Assembly (NCBI RefSeq): GCF_012933505.1
Contig: NZ_JABBNB010000005.1
Coordinates: forward strand, 186,001-250,000
DNA: 64,000 nt
Reading direction: 5' to 3'
From: Gordonia asplenii
GTDB taxonomy: Bacteria > Actinomycetota > Actinomycetes > Mycobacteriales > Mycobacteriaceae
Part shown: positions 50,739 through 59,982 of the stretch, piece after piece
Numbering within the stretch: the stretch's first letter is position 1
Layout of the letters: every line of letters begins with the position of its first letter
Program-made: the position numbers and the translations under genes
The notes under the pieces: generated by a model
Told to the model about the DNA's origin: nothing
Databases searched by the model: none
Seen by the model: the letters and a program-made list of their open reading frames with translations, nothing else

Positions 50739-52315
50739 GTCGCGGACTGTTCGACGACGCTGCGCGGTGCGAACCAGGTGAGGGCCACCGAGCCGACCAT
50801 CATCACGCAGGCCAGGATGATGCAGCCCAGTTGCATCGGCTCGGTGAACGCCTGTTGTGCGCCGTGCAGGATCTGCGACGACAGCGGCTCGGGCAGCCGG
50901 CCTGCGACCTGCGTGGCCTCGGCGAGGGACTTGGAGATGTGGTCGGCCGCTTCGGCGCCGCGAGTCGGGTCGACGGCCCCGATCTGTCGACGGGCCAGCT
51001 CGGCGGTGGGCCCGATCCGATCGGAGTAGCCGGCGGCCAGCAGGCTGCCCGCGAGCGCGATGCCGATTGCCGCGCCGACTTCCCGGGACGTGTCGTTGAC
51101 CGCCGACCCGACGCCCTGGTCGTCGAGCGGAGTGTTGGACATGATGGCGGTCGTCGCCGGGGCACTCGCCAATCCGATCCCCACCGCGACCACCGCGAGC
51201 AGCGAACCCAGTTGCCAGTACTGGTCGTAGTCGATGGTGCCCATCAGCAGAATGCCCAATCCGGCGATCCAGATTCCGCCACCCAGGACGAATTTGAGGG
51301 CGTCGAAACGCACCGCGATCCAGTTGCCAAGCATCGTGAACACGGCGACGCCGATGACCATCGGAAACAAGGCTACCGCCGAGCGCAGCGCCGAATAGCC
51401 GAACACGAGCTGAAGTTGTTGCAGTACAAGGTAAAAGACGCCGAAGGAGCCGAAGAACTGCAGCGCCACGGCGAGCGATCCGGCACCGAACGCCCGGTTG
51501 GTGAACAGTCGCACGTCGAGCAGGTGATGCGGCAGGCGAAGCTCGATGACGCAGAACAATGCCGCGAGCGCCGCGCCGCCGATCAGGCACAGCAGGGTCA
51601 GCGGATCGAGCCAGCCTCGGTGCGGTGCCTCGATCAGTCCGAACACGATCGCAGCGATGGCGACGATCGACGTGAGAGATCCGGCGAAGTCGAATCGTTG
51701 CGGATCGGAATCCTTCGATGATCCGATGGTCAGGCACAGCACCATCGTCAGCGCGGCCGACGCCGCGAACGTGATGAAGATCGACTCCCACGAAAAGAAT
51801 TGCAGCAGAACGCCGGTCACGAAGAAGCCGGCGATCGCGCCCGCGCCCGCGACGGCCGCCCACACGCTGATGGCGATCGGTCGCTTGTTCTCGGGAACGT
51901 TCGAGGTGATCAGCGACAGCGTCGAGGGCATGATCAGTGCGGCTCCGACGCCGGCGATCAACCGAGTCCCGATCAGCTGGGTGGGACCGTCGATCCATAC
52001 CGGAAGCAGCGACGCGACGGCGAATATCGCCAGGCCGACGATGAGTACGCCCCGACGGCCGTAGCGATCGCCGAGCGCACCCGCGGGCAGCAGGAGCGCG
52101 GCGAGCGCGAGCGTGTATCCGTCGATGATCCAGGTCATCTGGTTGGCGTCGGCCCCGACGGCGACCGCGATCTCCGGCAGCGCGGTGTTCAGGGCGGCCA
52201 TCGCCGCGACCACCATGCTGACCGCCGCACACACGATGATCAGTAGCCACAGCGACCGTAGATCCATTCGGTCGGTCGGCTGAGCGTCGGCCGATCCGTT
52301 GATGCGCTCGGTCAC
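50735..52315 (-). CDS. DHA2-family MFS transporter within the steroid cluster
   Basis: The 526-residue protein has 14 predicted helices with the DHA2 features: ALNTALPEIAVAVGADANQMTWIIDGYTL near helix 1, LGDRYGRRGVLIVGL (motif A), RLIAGVGAALIMPSTLSLI and a motif-C-like AGAGAIAGFFVTG. It may export steroid intermediates, bile-acid-like compounds or drugs; substrate cannot be read from the sequence. It is convergent with the FMN-binding gene by a 4-bp overlap and transcribed toward the array side. Confidence 0.9.
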   Translation of the reverse strand: MTERINGSADAQPTDRMDLRSLWLLIIVCAAVSMVVAAMAALNTALPEIAVAVGADANQMTWIIDGYTLALAALLLPAGALGDRYGRRGVLIVGLAIFAVASLLPVWIDGPTQLIGTRLIAGVGAALIMPSTLSLITSNVPENKRPIAISVWAAVAGAGAIAGFFVTGVLLQFFSWESIFITFAASAALTMVLCLTIGSSKDSDPQRFDFAGSLTSIVAIAAIVFGLIEAPHRGWLDPLTLLCLIGGAALAALFCVIELRLPHHLLDVRLFTNRAFGAGSLAVALQFFGSFGVFYLVLQQLQLVFGYSALRSAVALFPMVIGVAVFTMLGNWIAVRFDALKFVLGGGIWIAGLGILLMGTIDYDQYWQLGSLLAVVAVGIGLASAPATTAIMSNTPLDDQGVGSAVNDTSREVGAAIGIALAGSLLAAGYSDRIGPTAELARRQIGAVDPTRGAEAADHISKSLAEATQVAGRLPEPLSSQILHGAQQAFTEPMQLGCIILACVMMVGSVALTWFAPRSVVEQSAT

Positions 52316-52518
52316 CGTGGTCCGCCTTCCCGTGCGCCGAGCGCGAGCGTTCGGCGTCGAACTGTGAAAAACTTAAGACGATTTTCCGACACACCGCGCC
52401 GAAGAAGGCGAAGTGTTTCAACCTGTGTCACATTGTTCACAGGAGTAACAAACTCCAGGTCTAGCGATCCTGAACTGTGGCCGCTGTGGCCGGTACAAAC
52501 TACCGAAAGTGGGAGATC

Positions 52519-52644
52519 ATGGCTGCAAACCAGGTCACCGACTACACCCCCGCGCGAGTGCACGTGTGGCGCGTGCTTTCGATGGTGGCGGCGCTGGTCG
52601 CAATCATCGTCGGGTTGATCGTGATTGCCACCAGCGCCGCCTGA
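52519..52644 (+). CDS. 41-residue single-pass membrane peptide
   Basis: The frame MAANQVTDYTPARVHVWRVL continues into MVAALVAIIVGLIVIATSAA and stops. The C-terminal half forms one clear transmembrane helix. A GGGAG site lies four bases before the ATG. It stands alone between the divergent DHA2 transporter and a convergent small protein gene. It may associate with the transporter or the envelope; no family is recognised. Confidence 0.65.
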   Translation: MAANQVTDYTPARVHVWRVLSMVAALVAIIVGLIVIATSAA

Positions 52645-52675
52645 CACCCGTCTTCAGCGCATCGTCGACGCGGTC

Positions 52676-53104
52676 TTACGCGTGCTTCTCGACGGCTGCG
52701 CCGACTCGCGGCAACGCGGCGACGACGTAGTTCTTCGCCTTGCCGCGCAGCGAGTTGTAGGCCTTTGCCAGTGCGGGTTTGGCCGACGACGCCTGAGCGT
52801 CGGTGACGGCCAGTAGTGCCTCGGCCGCGGAGTCGGAATTGGTCGACAGGTGATCGCCGAACGATGCTCCGGCGGGCTTGGAATCCCAGAACGGCGTCAA
52901 AGCGGTCACGAAGTCCGGGAGCATCTTGTCGGTGGCGCTGGCCACGACGCCCGGCTTGACCTTCTGTGCGGCGGCGTAGGCGGTCTTGACTGCCGCGCCG
53001 GATAGGCCCGACTGGTCTTTGACCTCGGCGTCGATGACACCCACCAGTTCAGTGACCACCGCATCACGATTCGTGGTGACCAGGGACTGCAGGGAATCGC
53101 TCAT
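52676..53104 (-). CDS. Conserved actinobacterial helical protein (DUF6918-like)
   Basis: The 142-residue product is all-helical by eye: VTTNRDAVVTELVGVIDAEV, KDQSGLSGAAVKTAYAAAQKVKPGVV, LPDFVTALTPFWDS and AEALLAVTDAQASSAKPALA before a C-terminal LRGKAKNYVVAALPRVGAAVEKHA. I recall such proteins as a conserved family in mycolata, probably DUF6918, but this is not verified. No signal or membrane segment is visible. Function unknown. Confidence 0.65.
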   Translation of the reverse strand: MSDSLQSLVTTNRDAVVTELVGVIDAEVKDQSGLSGAAVKTAYAAAQKVKPGVVASATDKMLPDFVTALTPFWDSKPAGASFGDHLSTNSDSAAEALLAVTDAQASSAKPALAKAYNSLRGKAKNYVVAALPRVGAAVEKHA

Positions 53105-53194
53105 CTGTCGTTGCTCCTTGAAATGCGTTATGCGTCTGCGGCGCCGGTGGTTCCGACGCCGCAGATCAGGATACCGTCGCTCGTCGTACGAGGC

Positions 53195-54052
53195 TCAGGC
53201 GCGAGTCGCCACCACGTTGCCCAGCGCGGGTGCGCCGTCGCGCTGGAGGATCGACGCCGTCATCTTCAACTGCGAGTCCTCATCCCAGACGTCGACGATC
53301 AATGTCTCACCGGGGAACACGATGCCCGCGAATGTCGCAGCGTAGCCGCCGATTCGGGTCACGTCGCCGTCGAAGAGCTCGTCGGCGAGTGCCCGGCAGA
53401 CCAGCCCGTAGGAACACAATCCGTGCAGGATCGGGCGGGGGAATCCGGCGGCCTTCGCGAACGCGGGGCTCGAATGCAGCGGATTGCGGTCGCCGCACAG
53501 CCGGTACAGGAGGGCCTGGTTGGCGTGCGTGGGTATTTCGATGCGATGGTCGGCGGTTCGATCGGGATAGCTGACGCGCGTCGACGCTCCGCGTTCGCCG
53601 CCGAATCCGCCCTCGCCCTTGGCGAAGATCGACGAGCGCTCGGTCCACAGCGGGCCGTCGGCGTCGGAGGTCACCTTCTCCGAGATGACGACCGCGGCCG
53701 AACCCTTGTCCTGCACTTCTACCACTCGAGATCGCGTCGTGGCGGTACCCGACGCCGGGATCCGACGGTGCGCGACGACCTCTTGTGAACCGTGAACCAC
53801 TTTCGCGAGATCGATGTCGATGCCGGGGAACGACACCTTCGGCGCCTCGGTGACGTGGAAGGTGGCGGCGACGGTGGCGAAGCTCGGCAGCACCTTCGGG
53901 GCGACGTCGTCGATGTAGTCGAGTGCGGCCTCGTTCATCGGGTCCGCGGCCGCGCCGACGGCGAGGTTGTAGAGGGCGACGTCGCTCGCCGTCCAGGAGA
54001 AGCTCACCTCGGGCAGCTCGGCGCCGACGGCGATGCTGGGATCGATGGGCAT
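53195..54052 (-). CDS. hsd4B: Hsd4B-type MaoC enoyl-CoA hydratase of steroid side-chain oxidation
   Basis: The 285-residue double-hot-dog protein matches Rv3538-type Hsd4B. The N-terminal half has FSWTASDVALYNLAVGAAAD. The C-terminal half has LLYRLCGDRNPLHSSPAFA and GFPRPILHGLCSYGL, giving the hydratase-2 Asp/His pair. It hydrates enoyl-CoA intermediates of the sterol side chain. It lies 3 bp downstream of kstD on the same strand, the same neighbours as in M. tuberculosis, which supports the assignment. Confidence 0.92.
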   Translation of the reverse strand: MPIDPSIAVGAELPEVSFSWTASDVALYNLAVGAAADPMNEAALDYIDDVAPKVLPSFATVAATFHVTEAPKVSFPGIDIDLAKVVHGSQEVVAHRRIPASGTATTRSRVVEVQDKGSAAVVISEKVTSDADGPLWTERSSIFAKGEGGFGGERGASTRVSYPDRTADHRIEIPTHANQALLYRLCGDRNPLHSSPAFAKAAGFPRPILHGLCSYGLVCRALADELFDGDVTRIGGYAATFAGIVFPGETLIVDVWDEDSQLKMTASILQRDGAPALGNVVATRA

Positions 54053-54055
54053 GAG

Positions 54056-55825
54056 TCAGGCTCCGGTGCTGGTGGATGCGGTGGTGGTCGACGCCGTCGA
54101 GCCGTCGCCCGACGAATCCGGTGCCTTGGCGCGCGCGGCGGTGTCGAGTGCGGCCAGATAGCCGAAAACCATTGCGGGACCGATGGTTGCTCCGGGACCG
54201 GCGTAGGTGTGACCCATCACCGGTGCGCTGGTGTTGCCGGCGGCGTAGAGGCCGTCGATCACCGAGCCGTCGCCGCGCAGCGCGCGACCGGTGGCGTCGG
54301 TGTCGATGCCGCCTTTGGTGCCGAGGTCGCCGGGCACCATCTTGACCGCGTAGAACGGCCCGCGCTCGACCGGGCCGAGGCTCGGATTGGGCTTGTTGGT
54401 CGGATCGCCGTAGTAGTGGTCGTAGCCGCTGTTGCCGCGACCGAAGTCCTCGTCGACGCCCGTGCGGGCGAACTCGTTGAACCGTGCGGTGGTGGCCGCG
54501 AGCGTGTCGGCGGGCACCCCGATCTGCTCGGCCAGCGCCGCCAGCGACTCAGCCTTCACAATCACACCCGCCTTCAGCCAGCTCTTCGGCAGCGGCGCAC
54601 GCGCGTTGATGCCACAGAACAGGTAGCGGTTGCGGCATCGTTGATCCATGATCATCCAGCCGGGCACGTTCTCGCCCGGGCCCTCGCCCTGACCGAAGTC
54701 GCCGCCGTACATCTGGTGGACGGCCTCGACGTAGGGCAGCGACTCGTTCATGAATCGTTCGCCGCGTTCGTTGACGATGAACGTGCCGGGCACCGATCGT
54801 TCGGACAGTGCGAACCACGGGCCGCGGGGGAGCGGAATCGTCGGGCCCCACCAGGCGTCGTCCATCAGCGAGACCGACGCACCGGCGCGAAGGCCCGCAT
54901 TGATGCCGTCGCCGGTGTTCGACGCCGCGCCGGTGGTCCATTCGGTGCCGATCGGGTGGCGCTGGTACTGCCGGCGCATCTGCGCATTGTGCTCGAAGCC
55001 ACCCGATCCGAGGATCACGCCGTGGCGGGCGCGAATCTCCTGCCGCTCGCCGTCGTGCTCGACGATGACGCCCCGCACCGCGCCGTCGTCGGTGATCAGG
55101 TCGACAAGCGGGCTCTCGAATCGCACGTCGACGCCGGCGTCGAGTACTCCGAGGTAGAGTTCGGCGGCCAAGGCCGCGCCCATCGCGATGAGCTTCTTAT
55201 TGCGCGATTTGGCCCAGGTGAATCGCGCGGCGACCTTGACGAGCTTGCCGATGCCGCGCGGATGGCGCATGCCGACGTTGAGCCACTTGTAATCACTTTG
55301 CAGCACAACCATATTCAGCGGCGCCTTGGTGTACTGCGGGTGCAGATTCTGCAGGTGGTCGCCGAGCTTGCGCGCGTCGAACGGCTTGGGCTCGACCGAG
55401 CGCCCGCCCAGCCGGCCACCCGGTGCCTCTGGGTAGTAGTCGGAGTAGTTCTTGACCCACTCGAGCTCCAGCGGCGAATGTGCCATCAGGTAGTCGAGGG
55501 CCTCCGGGCCGCGGTCGATGTAGGCGTCGATCTTGTCCGGCGCGGCGTACTCGCCGATGATCGCATGCACATATTCGCGCGCCTTGGCGACGGTGTCGTC
55601 GACGCCGTCGCGCTTGAGTACCGAATTGTTCGGGATCCACACGCCGCCACCGGAGCGCGACGTCGAGCCGCCCCAGTACGGCGACTTCTCGATCAGAACC
55701 GTCTTGAGGCCTTGGGTCGCTGCGGTGAGCGCGGCGGACAGGCCCGCCGCGCCCGCGCCGACCACCACGACGTCGACGGTTTCGGTGTCTGTCGAGGTGG
55801 ATTCGGCATCATTTGGGCTGGTCAT
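54056..55825 (-). CDS. kstD: 3-Ketosteroid delta-1-dehydrogenase KstD
   Basis: The 589-residue flavoprotein has the FAD Rossmann motif VVVVGAGAAGLSAALTAA, the WGGSTSRSGGGVWIPNN flavin loop and a C-terminal APVMGHTYAGPGATIGPAMVFG with the catalytic Tyr and Gly pair of KstD (Tyr487/Gly491 in Rhodococcus numbering). It introduces the 1,2 double bond in ring A of 3-ketosteroids. It is divergent from hsaE across a spacer with a KstR box and forms an operon with hsd4B. The C-terminal tail is Ser/Thr-rich. Confidence 0.95.
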   Translation of the reverse strand: MTSPNDAESTSTDTETVDVVVVGAGAAGLSAALTAATQGLKTVLIEKSPYWGGSTSRSGGGVWIPNNSVLKRDGVDDTVAKAREYVHAIIGEYAAPDKIDAYIDRGPEALDYLMAHSPLELEWVKNYSDYYPEAPGGRLGGRSVEPKPFDARKLGDHLQNLHPQYTKAPLNMVVLQSDYKWLNVGMRHPRGIGKLVKVAARFTWAKSRNKKLIAMGAALAAELYLGVLDAGVDVRFESPLVDLITDDGAVRGVIVEHDGERQEIRARHGVILGSGGFEHNAQMRRQYQRHPIGTEWTTGAASNTGDGINAGLRAGASVSLMDDAWWGPTIPLPRGPWFALSERSVPGTFIVNERGERFMNESLPYVEAVHQMYGGDFGQGEGPGENVPGWMIMDQRCRNRYLFCGINARAPLPKSWLKAGVIVKAESLAALAEQIGVPADTLAATTARFNEFARTGVDEDFGRGNSGYDHYYGDPTNKPNPSLGPVERGPFYAVKMVPGDLGTKGGIDTDATGRALRGDGSVIDGLYAAGNTSAPVMGHTYAGPGATIGPAMVFGYLAALDTAARAKAPDSSGDGSTASTTTASTSTGA

Positions 55826-55911
55826 CGGGTTTCGCCTTCCTGTTGCGTGTGGGCTCGCTCGCGAGCTGTCGGCGCCGTGTCCCGGTCAGTGGCGGAGAGG
55901 TTCCGAAAAAC

Positions 55912-55925
55912 TAGAACACGTTATA
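55912..55925. promoter_or_regulatory. KstR box between kstD and hsaE
   Basis: TAGAACACGTTATA fits TnnAACnnGTTnnA and lies in the divergent spacer, 86 bp from the kstD start and 59 bp from the hsaE start. Confidence 0.93.
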
Positions 55926-55984
55926 GAATTGCCGTTGTCCGTAAGGCTATACCAAATTCCCCGCCCACAGAAAGGTGGCAGTCG

Positions 55985-56773
55985 ATGGCAGTCAGCGACA
56001 CCATCCGCGCACAGCTCGCCGCAGAACTCGCCGGCGCCGAGGCAACCGCGGTCGCCATCGATCCGCCGACGGCGGCGCATCCCGACCTCGACGCGGTCGA
56101 CGCATACGAGATCCAGCTCATCAACATCCGACGCAGACTCGACGCGGGCGCGAAGATCGCCGGCCACAAGGTGGGCCTCGCGTCGGAGGCCATGCAGAAG
56201 ATGATGAATGTCGACCAGCCAGACTACGGACATCTGCTCGACGACATGCAGTACTTCGAGAACACCCCGATCGACCGGTCGCGACTGTGCTACCCGCGGG
56301 TGGAGGTCGAGGTGGGTTTCATCCTCGGCGACGACCTGCCCGGCGACGGTTGCACCCGCGACGACGTGATCGCCGCGATCGAATACGTGGTCCCGTCGAT
56401 CGAACTCATCGACTCGCGCATCAAAGACTGGAAGATCACGCTGCCCGACACCATCGCCGACAACGCGTCGTCGTGCGGATGGATCCTCGGTGAGCAGCGC
56501 ATCGCCCTCGCCGACATCGACACCGGAAACATCGACGCCCGACTGCACCGCAACGGAGAGGTTGTCGCGCAGGGCAATTCGTCCGCGGTGCTCGGTCACC
56601 CGTTGACCGCGGTGTCGTGGTTGGCGAATACGGTGTCGAGCTTCGGCGTCCGGCTGCGCAAGGGAGATGTCATTCTGCCGGGCACCGCGACGCGAGCCAT
56701 CGATATCGACTCCGGCGACCATTTCGTCGCGGAGTTCGACGGATTGGGGAGCGTGACGCTTGATTTCGTGTGA
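55985..56773 (+). CDS. hsaE: HsaE: 2-hydroxypenta-2,4-dienoate/2-hydroxyhexa-2,4-dienoate hydratase
   Basis: The 262-residue protein has the FAH-superfamily hydratase pattern: IAGHKVGLASEAMQKMM, CYPRVEVEVGFILG with metal Glu residues, and IELIDSRIKDWKITLPDTIADNAS. It hydrates 2-hydroxyhexa-2,4-dienoate, the small product of steroid ring-A/B cleavage. ATG 55985 follows AAAGGTGG. It starts the hsaE-hsaG-hsaF operon under a KstR box. The 306-bp gap to hsaG is unusual. Confidence 0.95.
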   Translation: MAVSDTIRAQLAAELAGAEATAVAIDPPTAAHPDLDAVDAYEIQLINIRRRLDAGAKIAGHKVGLASEAMQKMMNVDQPDYGHLLDDMQYFENTPIDRSRLCYPRVEVEVGFILGDDLPGDGCTRDDVIAAIEYVVPSIELIDSRIKDWKITLPDTIADNASSCGWILGEQRIALADIDTGNIDARLHRNGEVVAQGNSSAVLGHPLTAVSWLANTVSSFGVRLRKGDVILPGTATRAIDIDSGDHFVAEFDGLGSVTLDFV

Positions 56774-57079
56774 GACGGCGCCGCCCGCCGGCCACCACTT
56801 GCCTGCGAGCCACCCCACCCCACCCCACCCCACCCCGCCGGCCCGGTTGCCCGCCGCCCCATCCCGCCCAGCTCCGCCGGCCACCACTTGCCCGCCACCC
56901 CGCCCCACCCACCGCTGGTTGAGCCGGGGCGAAGCGCTAGCGAAGCCCCGAGTCGAAACCCCGTAGGCCGAACACCCCACCCCGACCCGCGGCAACCATC
57001 GACCAGCGCGAAAGCCACCCGGCATCCGACGCTCGACCGGCGTCGACGAGGACACAATGCACAATTCGAAGGAGGAAAC
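56774..57079. repeat. C-rich, repeat-bearing spacer between hsaE and hsaG
   Basis: The spacer contains five CCCC tracts separated by single A bases at 56813-56836, so the minus strand has a strong G-quadruplex motif. CGCCGGCCACCACTTGCC is duplicated at 56786-56803 and 56875-56892. A GGTTGAGCC...CGAGTCGAAACC unit (about 56913-56961) forms a GGGGC/GCCCC hairpin. No gene is supported. Confidence 0.85.
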
Positions 57080-57979
57080 GTGGCAGGCAAATTGACCGCC
57101 GCCATCATCGGATCCGGCAACATCGGCACCGACCTGATGTACAAGTTGGAACGTTCCGACGTGATCGCGCCGCGCTGGATGGTCGGCATCGACGCCGACA
57201 GTGACGGAATGAAGCGCGCAGCCGACCACGGGCTGATCACCATGAGCGGTGGCGCAGACGAACTGCTCGGTTCCGCCGAGCGGCCCGACCTCATTTTCGA
57301 GGCGACGTCGGCGTACGTGCACCGTGAGTACGCACCGAAATACGAGGCCGCGGGCATCACCGCCATCGACCTGACGCCCGCCGCCGTCGGGCCAGCGGTG
57401 GTTCCGCCGGCCAACCTGCGTGAACACCTCGACGCACCGAACACCAACATGATCACCTGCGGCGGCCAGGCCACCATCCCGATGGTGCACGCCGTGTCGT
57501 CGGTGGTGCCAGTACCGTACGCGGAGATCGTCGCATCGGTGGCGTCGAAGTCCGCAGGGCCGGGCACGCGCGCCAACATCGACGAATTCACCAAGACGAC
57601 GTCGAAGGGCATCGAGACGATCGGCGGTGCCGACAGGGGCAAAGCCATCATCATCCTCAACCCGGCCGACCCGCCGATGATCATGCGCGACACCATCTTC
57701 TGCGCGATCCCGGCCGACTCCGACACCGATGCGATCGCCGAGTCGATTCACAAGCGGTGCAGGGAGATTCAGCAGTACGTGCCCGGCTACCGGCTCCTGC
57801 AGGACCCGCAGTTCGACGCCCCGAGCGTCATCAACGGCGGGCACGCGCGCGTGTCGATCTTCGTCGAGGTAGAAGGCGCCGGCGACTATCTCCCCCCATA
57901 TGCGGGCAACCTCGACATCATGACCGCGGCGGCCACCAAGGTCGGCGAGGAAATCGCCAAGCAGAAGTTGGGAGTCTGA
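57080..57979 (+). CDS. hsaG: HsaG: acylating acetaldehyde/propionaldehyde dehydrogenase
   Basis: The 299-residue enzyme has the Rossmann motif [24 protein letters not shown], and [16 protein letters not shown] with catalytic Cys127. The C-terminal [21 protein letters not shown] is also diagnostic. It converts propionaldehyde (or acetaldehyde) to the CoA ester, using aldehyde channelled from HsaF. GTG 57080 has a GGAGGA site. hsaF begins 3 bp later. Confidence 0.97.
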   Translation: MAGKLTAAIIGSGNIGTDLMYKLERSDVIAPRWMVGIDADSDGMKRAADHGLITMSGGADELLGSAERPDLIFEATSAYVHREYAPKYEAAGITAIDLTPAAVGPAVVPPANLREHLDAPNTNMITCGGQATIPMVHAVSSVVPVPYAEIVASVASKSAGPGTRANIDEFTKTTSKGIETIGGADRGKAIIILNPADPPMIMRDTIFCAIPADSDTDAIAESIHKRCREIQQYVPGYRLLQDPQFDAPSVINGGHARVSIFVEVEGAGDYLPPYAGNLDIMTAAATKVGEEIAKQKLGV

Positions 57980-57982
57980 GCA

Positions 57983-59050
57983 GTGAGCACCGATTTGATG
58001 GCCGACGCCCGACCGTTCTCCGACCGACTCGACATCCGTATCACCGACTCGTCGCTGCGCGACGGCTCGCATCACAAGCGTCACCAGTTCACCGAGGACG
58101 ACGTTCGAAATATCGTTGCCGCACTTGATGAATCGGGTGTCCCGGTCATCGAGGTCACCCACGGTGACGGCCTCGGCGGGTCGTCGTTCAACTACGGCTT
58201 CTCGAAAACCCCCGAACAGCAACTGATCAGGGCTGCCGCCGAGACCGCCAAGCGTGCCAAGATCGCATTCCTGATGCTTCCCGGACTCGGGACCAAAGAC
58301 GACATCCGCGCCGCGCAGGACAACGGTGGCGAGATCTGTCGCATCGCGACGCACTGCACCGAGGCCGACGTCTCCATCCAGCACTTCGGCCTGGCCCGCG
58401 ACCTGGGTTTGGAAACCGTCGGCTTCCTGATGATGAGCCACAGCCAGCCGCCGGAGGTGCTCGCCAAACAGGCACGCATCATGGCCGACGCCGGATGCCA
58501 GTGCGTCTACGTCGTCGACTCCGCGGGTGCGCTCGTCCTCGAGCAGGTCTCCGACCGTGTCTCGGCGCTGCGGGCCGAACTCGGCGACGACGCCCAGATC
58601 GGCTTCCACGGGCACGAGAACCTCGACATCGCGATCGCCAACTCGGTGCTCGCGGTGCGCGCGGGCGCCCAACAGATCGACGGATCGATCCGCAGATTCG
58701 GAGCCGGCGCGGGCAATACGCCCACCGAGGCTTTCGTCGGCGTCGCCGACAAGCTCGGCATCAAGACCGGCATCGACTTCATGAAGATCGCCGACGCCGC
58801 GCAGGACGTCGTCCGCCCGGTGATGCCGACCGAGTGTCTCGTCGACCGCCCGGCCATGATGATGGGCTACGCGGGCTGCTACAGCTCGTTCCTCAAGCAC
58901 GCCGAGTCGCACGCGGAGAAGTACGGAGTCTCGGCGGCGGACATCCTGCTCGAAGCGGGATCACGCAAACTCGTCGGCGGACAGGAGGACCAGCTGATCG
59001 ACATCGCGCTGGAACTGAAGAAGAAGGCCGACGCCGACGCGGGGATCTGA
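57983..59050 (+). CDS. hsaF: HsaF: 4-hydroxy-2-oxovalerate (2-oxohexanoate) aldolase
   Basis: The 355-residue DmpG-type aldolase has [17 protein letters not shown], with the catalytic Arg and metal Asp. [14 protein letters not shown] supplies the metal His pair (about residues 209-211). The C-terminal communication domain has [13 protein letters not shown] [10 protein letters not shown] helices. It cleaves 4-hydroxy-2-oxohexanoate to pyruvate and propionaldehyde and forms a complex with HsaG. GTG 57983 starts the frame. The operon ends nine bases before the convergent ctaG stop. Confidence 0.97.
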   Translation: MSTDLMADARPFSDRLDIRITDSSLRDGSHHKRHQFTEDDVRNIVAALDESGVPVIEVTHGDGLGGSSFNYGFSKTPEQQLIRAAAETAKRAKIAFLMLPGLGTKDDIRAAQDNGGEICRIATHCTEADVSIQHFGLARDLGLETVGFLMMSHSQPPEVLAKQARIMADAGCQCVYVVDSAGALVLEQVSDRVSALRAELGDDAQIGFHGHENLDIAIANSVLAVRAGAQQIDGSIRRFGAGAGNTPTEAFVGVADKLGIKTGIDFMKIADAAQDVVRPVMPTECLVDRPAMMMGYAGCYSSFLKHAESHAEKYGVSAADILLEAGSRKLVGGQEDQLIDIALELKKKADADAGI

Positions 59051-59058
59051 GTCGGCCC

Positions 59059-59982
59059 CTACCGTTTGAACCTCTGCTGGAACTGTTCGTCGTTCTGCCA
59101 CCACAGCGCCGACGGCGGGGCTTCCGTGTCGTCTGCGTCGTCCGTCGAATCCAACTGCGCATCAACGTCTTTCGCGCGTCGGCGATCGTCGTCGGTAAAA
59201 TGCCGGAACAGCACCAGCAGAAACGGCAGCCCGACGACGTCGCCGAGGATCCAGAGCACACCCGCACCGATGGTCTGATCGGTGCGGATGCTCGGCCCCC
59301 ACGTCCGGTTGAGTGCCTCGTAGTGGGCGGCCGCGACCAGCGGCCCCTGCCACAGGACGATGCCGAGCACGCCGTCGCCGATCGCCTCGCCCGCGCTGAT
59401 CAACAACGACAATGCCGGTGAGAAACGGCGCGGCACCGGATCGATCTGCAGCCGGACATAGAAGTAGCCGAAACCTGCGATGATCAGCCAGAACCGGGTC
59501 ACGGCGTCGAGCAGGGAGTTGCCCAGCAGCGCCGGATACCAACCGGTGAGATAGATGAGCCACGGGGTGACGAGCAATATCGCGGAGGTCACCGGTGGCG
59601 ACGTCATGATCCGGCCGAACCGACTGTGCAGCGCAGCGTCGACGTACTGGCCCCAGCTCGGTTGGGCAGCCAGCACCGTCAGTGGTTTGCCCAGCGCCAA
59701 CCCGAACGGCGCGATCATCAGCAGCATCACGACTTGCAGCGCTCGAACCCAGAACAGGGTGTCGGAGTAAACGCCGACGAAGCTGATTCCAGACAGCAAC
59801 CACACGCCGCAGCCGAGGCCGAGGAACACCGCTGCCGGACCCCGCCCGACGTCGGACCGGCGTCGGAGATACAGATACGCCGCCGCGACGACGAGGACCG
59901 CGACGAGTGTCGCCGGGTCGGCGCGCCAGCTGCTCAGCGCGGAGGAAAACGTCAGTGGCGGCAGAGCGGGGACGGCGGACAC
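59059..59982 (-). CDS. CtaG-type cytochrome c oxidase assembly protein
   Basis: The product (about 307 residues from GTG 59982) is a polytopic membrane protein with around seven helices. It shows the caa3-CtaG family pattern: WVRALQVVMLLMIAPFGLALGKPL, TPWLIYLTGWYPALLGNS, IDPVPRRFSPALSLLISAGEAIGDGVLGIVLW and WILGDVVGLPFLLVLFRHF. It helps insert copper into haem-copper oxidases. The frame extends to a TTG at 60057, but that leaves only 26 bp before the divergent metA; GTG 59982 is preferred tentatively. Confidence 0.88.
   Translation of the reverse strand: MSAVPALPPLTFSSALSSWRADPATLVAVLVVAAAYLYLRRRSDVGRGPAAVFLGLGCGVWLLSGISFVGVYSDTLFWVRALQVVMLLMIAPFGLALGKPLTVLAAQPSWGQYVDAALHSRFGRIMTSPPVTSAILLVTPWLIYLTGWYPALLGNSLLDAVTRFWLIIAGFGYFYVRLQIDPVPRRFSPALSLLISAGEAIGDGVLGIVLWQGPLVAAAHYEALNRTWGPSIRTDQTIGAGVLWILGDVVGLPFLLVLFRHFTDDDRRRAKDVDAQLDSTDDADDTEAPPSALWWQNDEQFQQRFKR

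Noticed and set aside
52430..52470. CRP/GlxR site TGTG...CACA before the small membrane peptide
   Set aside because: The half-sites TGTG and CACA are ten bases apart rather than the eight expected for the TGTGA-N6-TCACA consensus.
53792..56773. 993-codon frame in which hsaE is only the last part
   Set aside because: The first 730 codons are antisense to hsd4B and kstD. The family match begins only at ATG 55985 with a good ribosome site.
55886..58912. 1008-codon antisense frame over hsaE-hsaG-hsaF
   Set aside because: Antisense shadow of three well-supported genes and a repeat-rich spacer.
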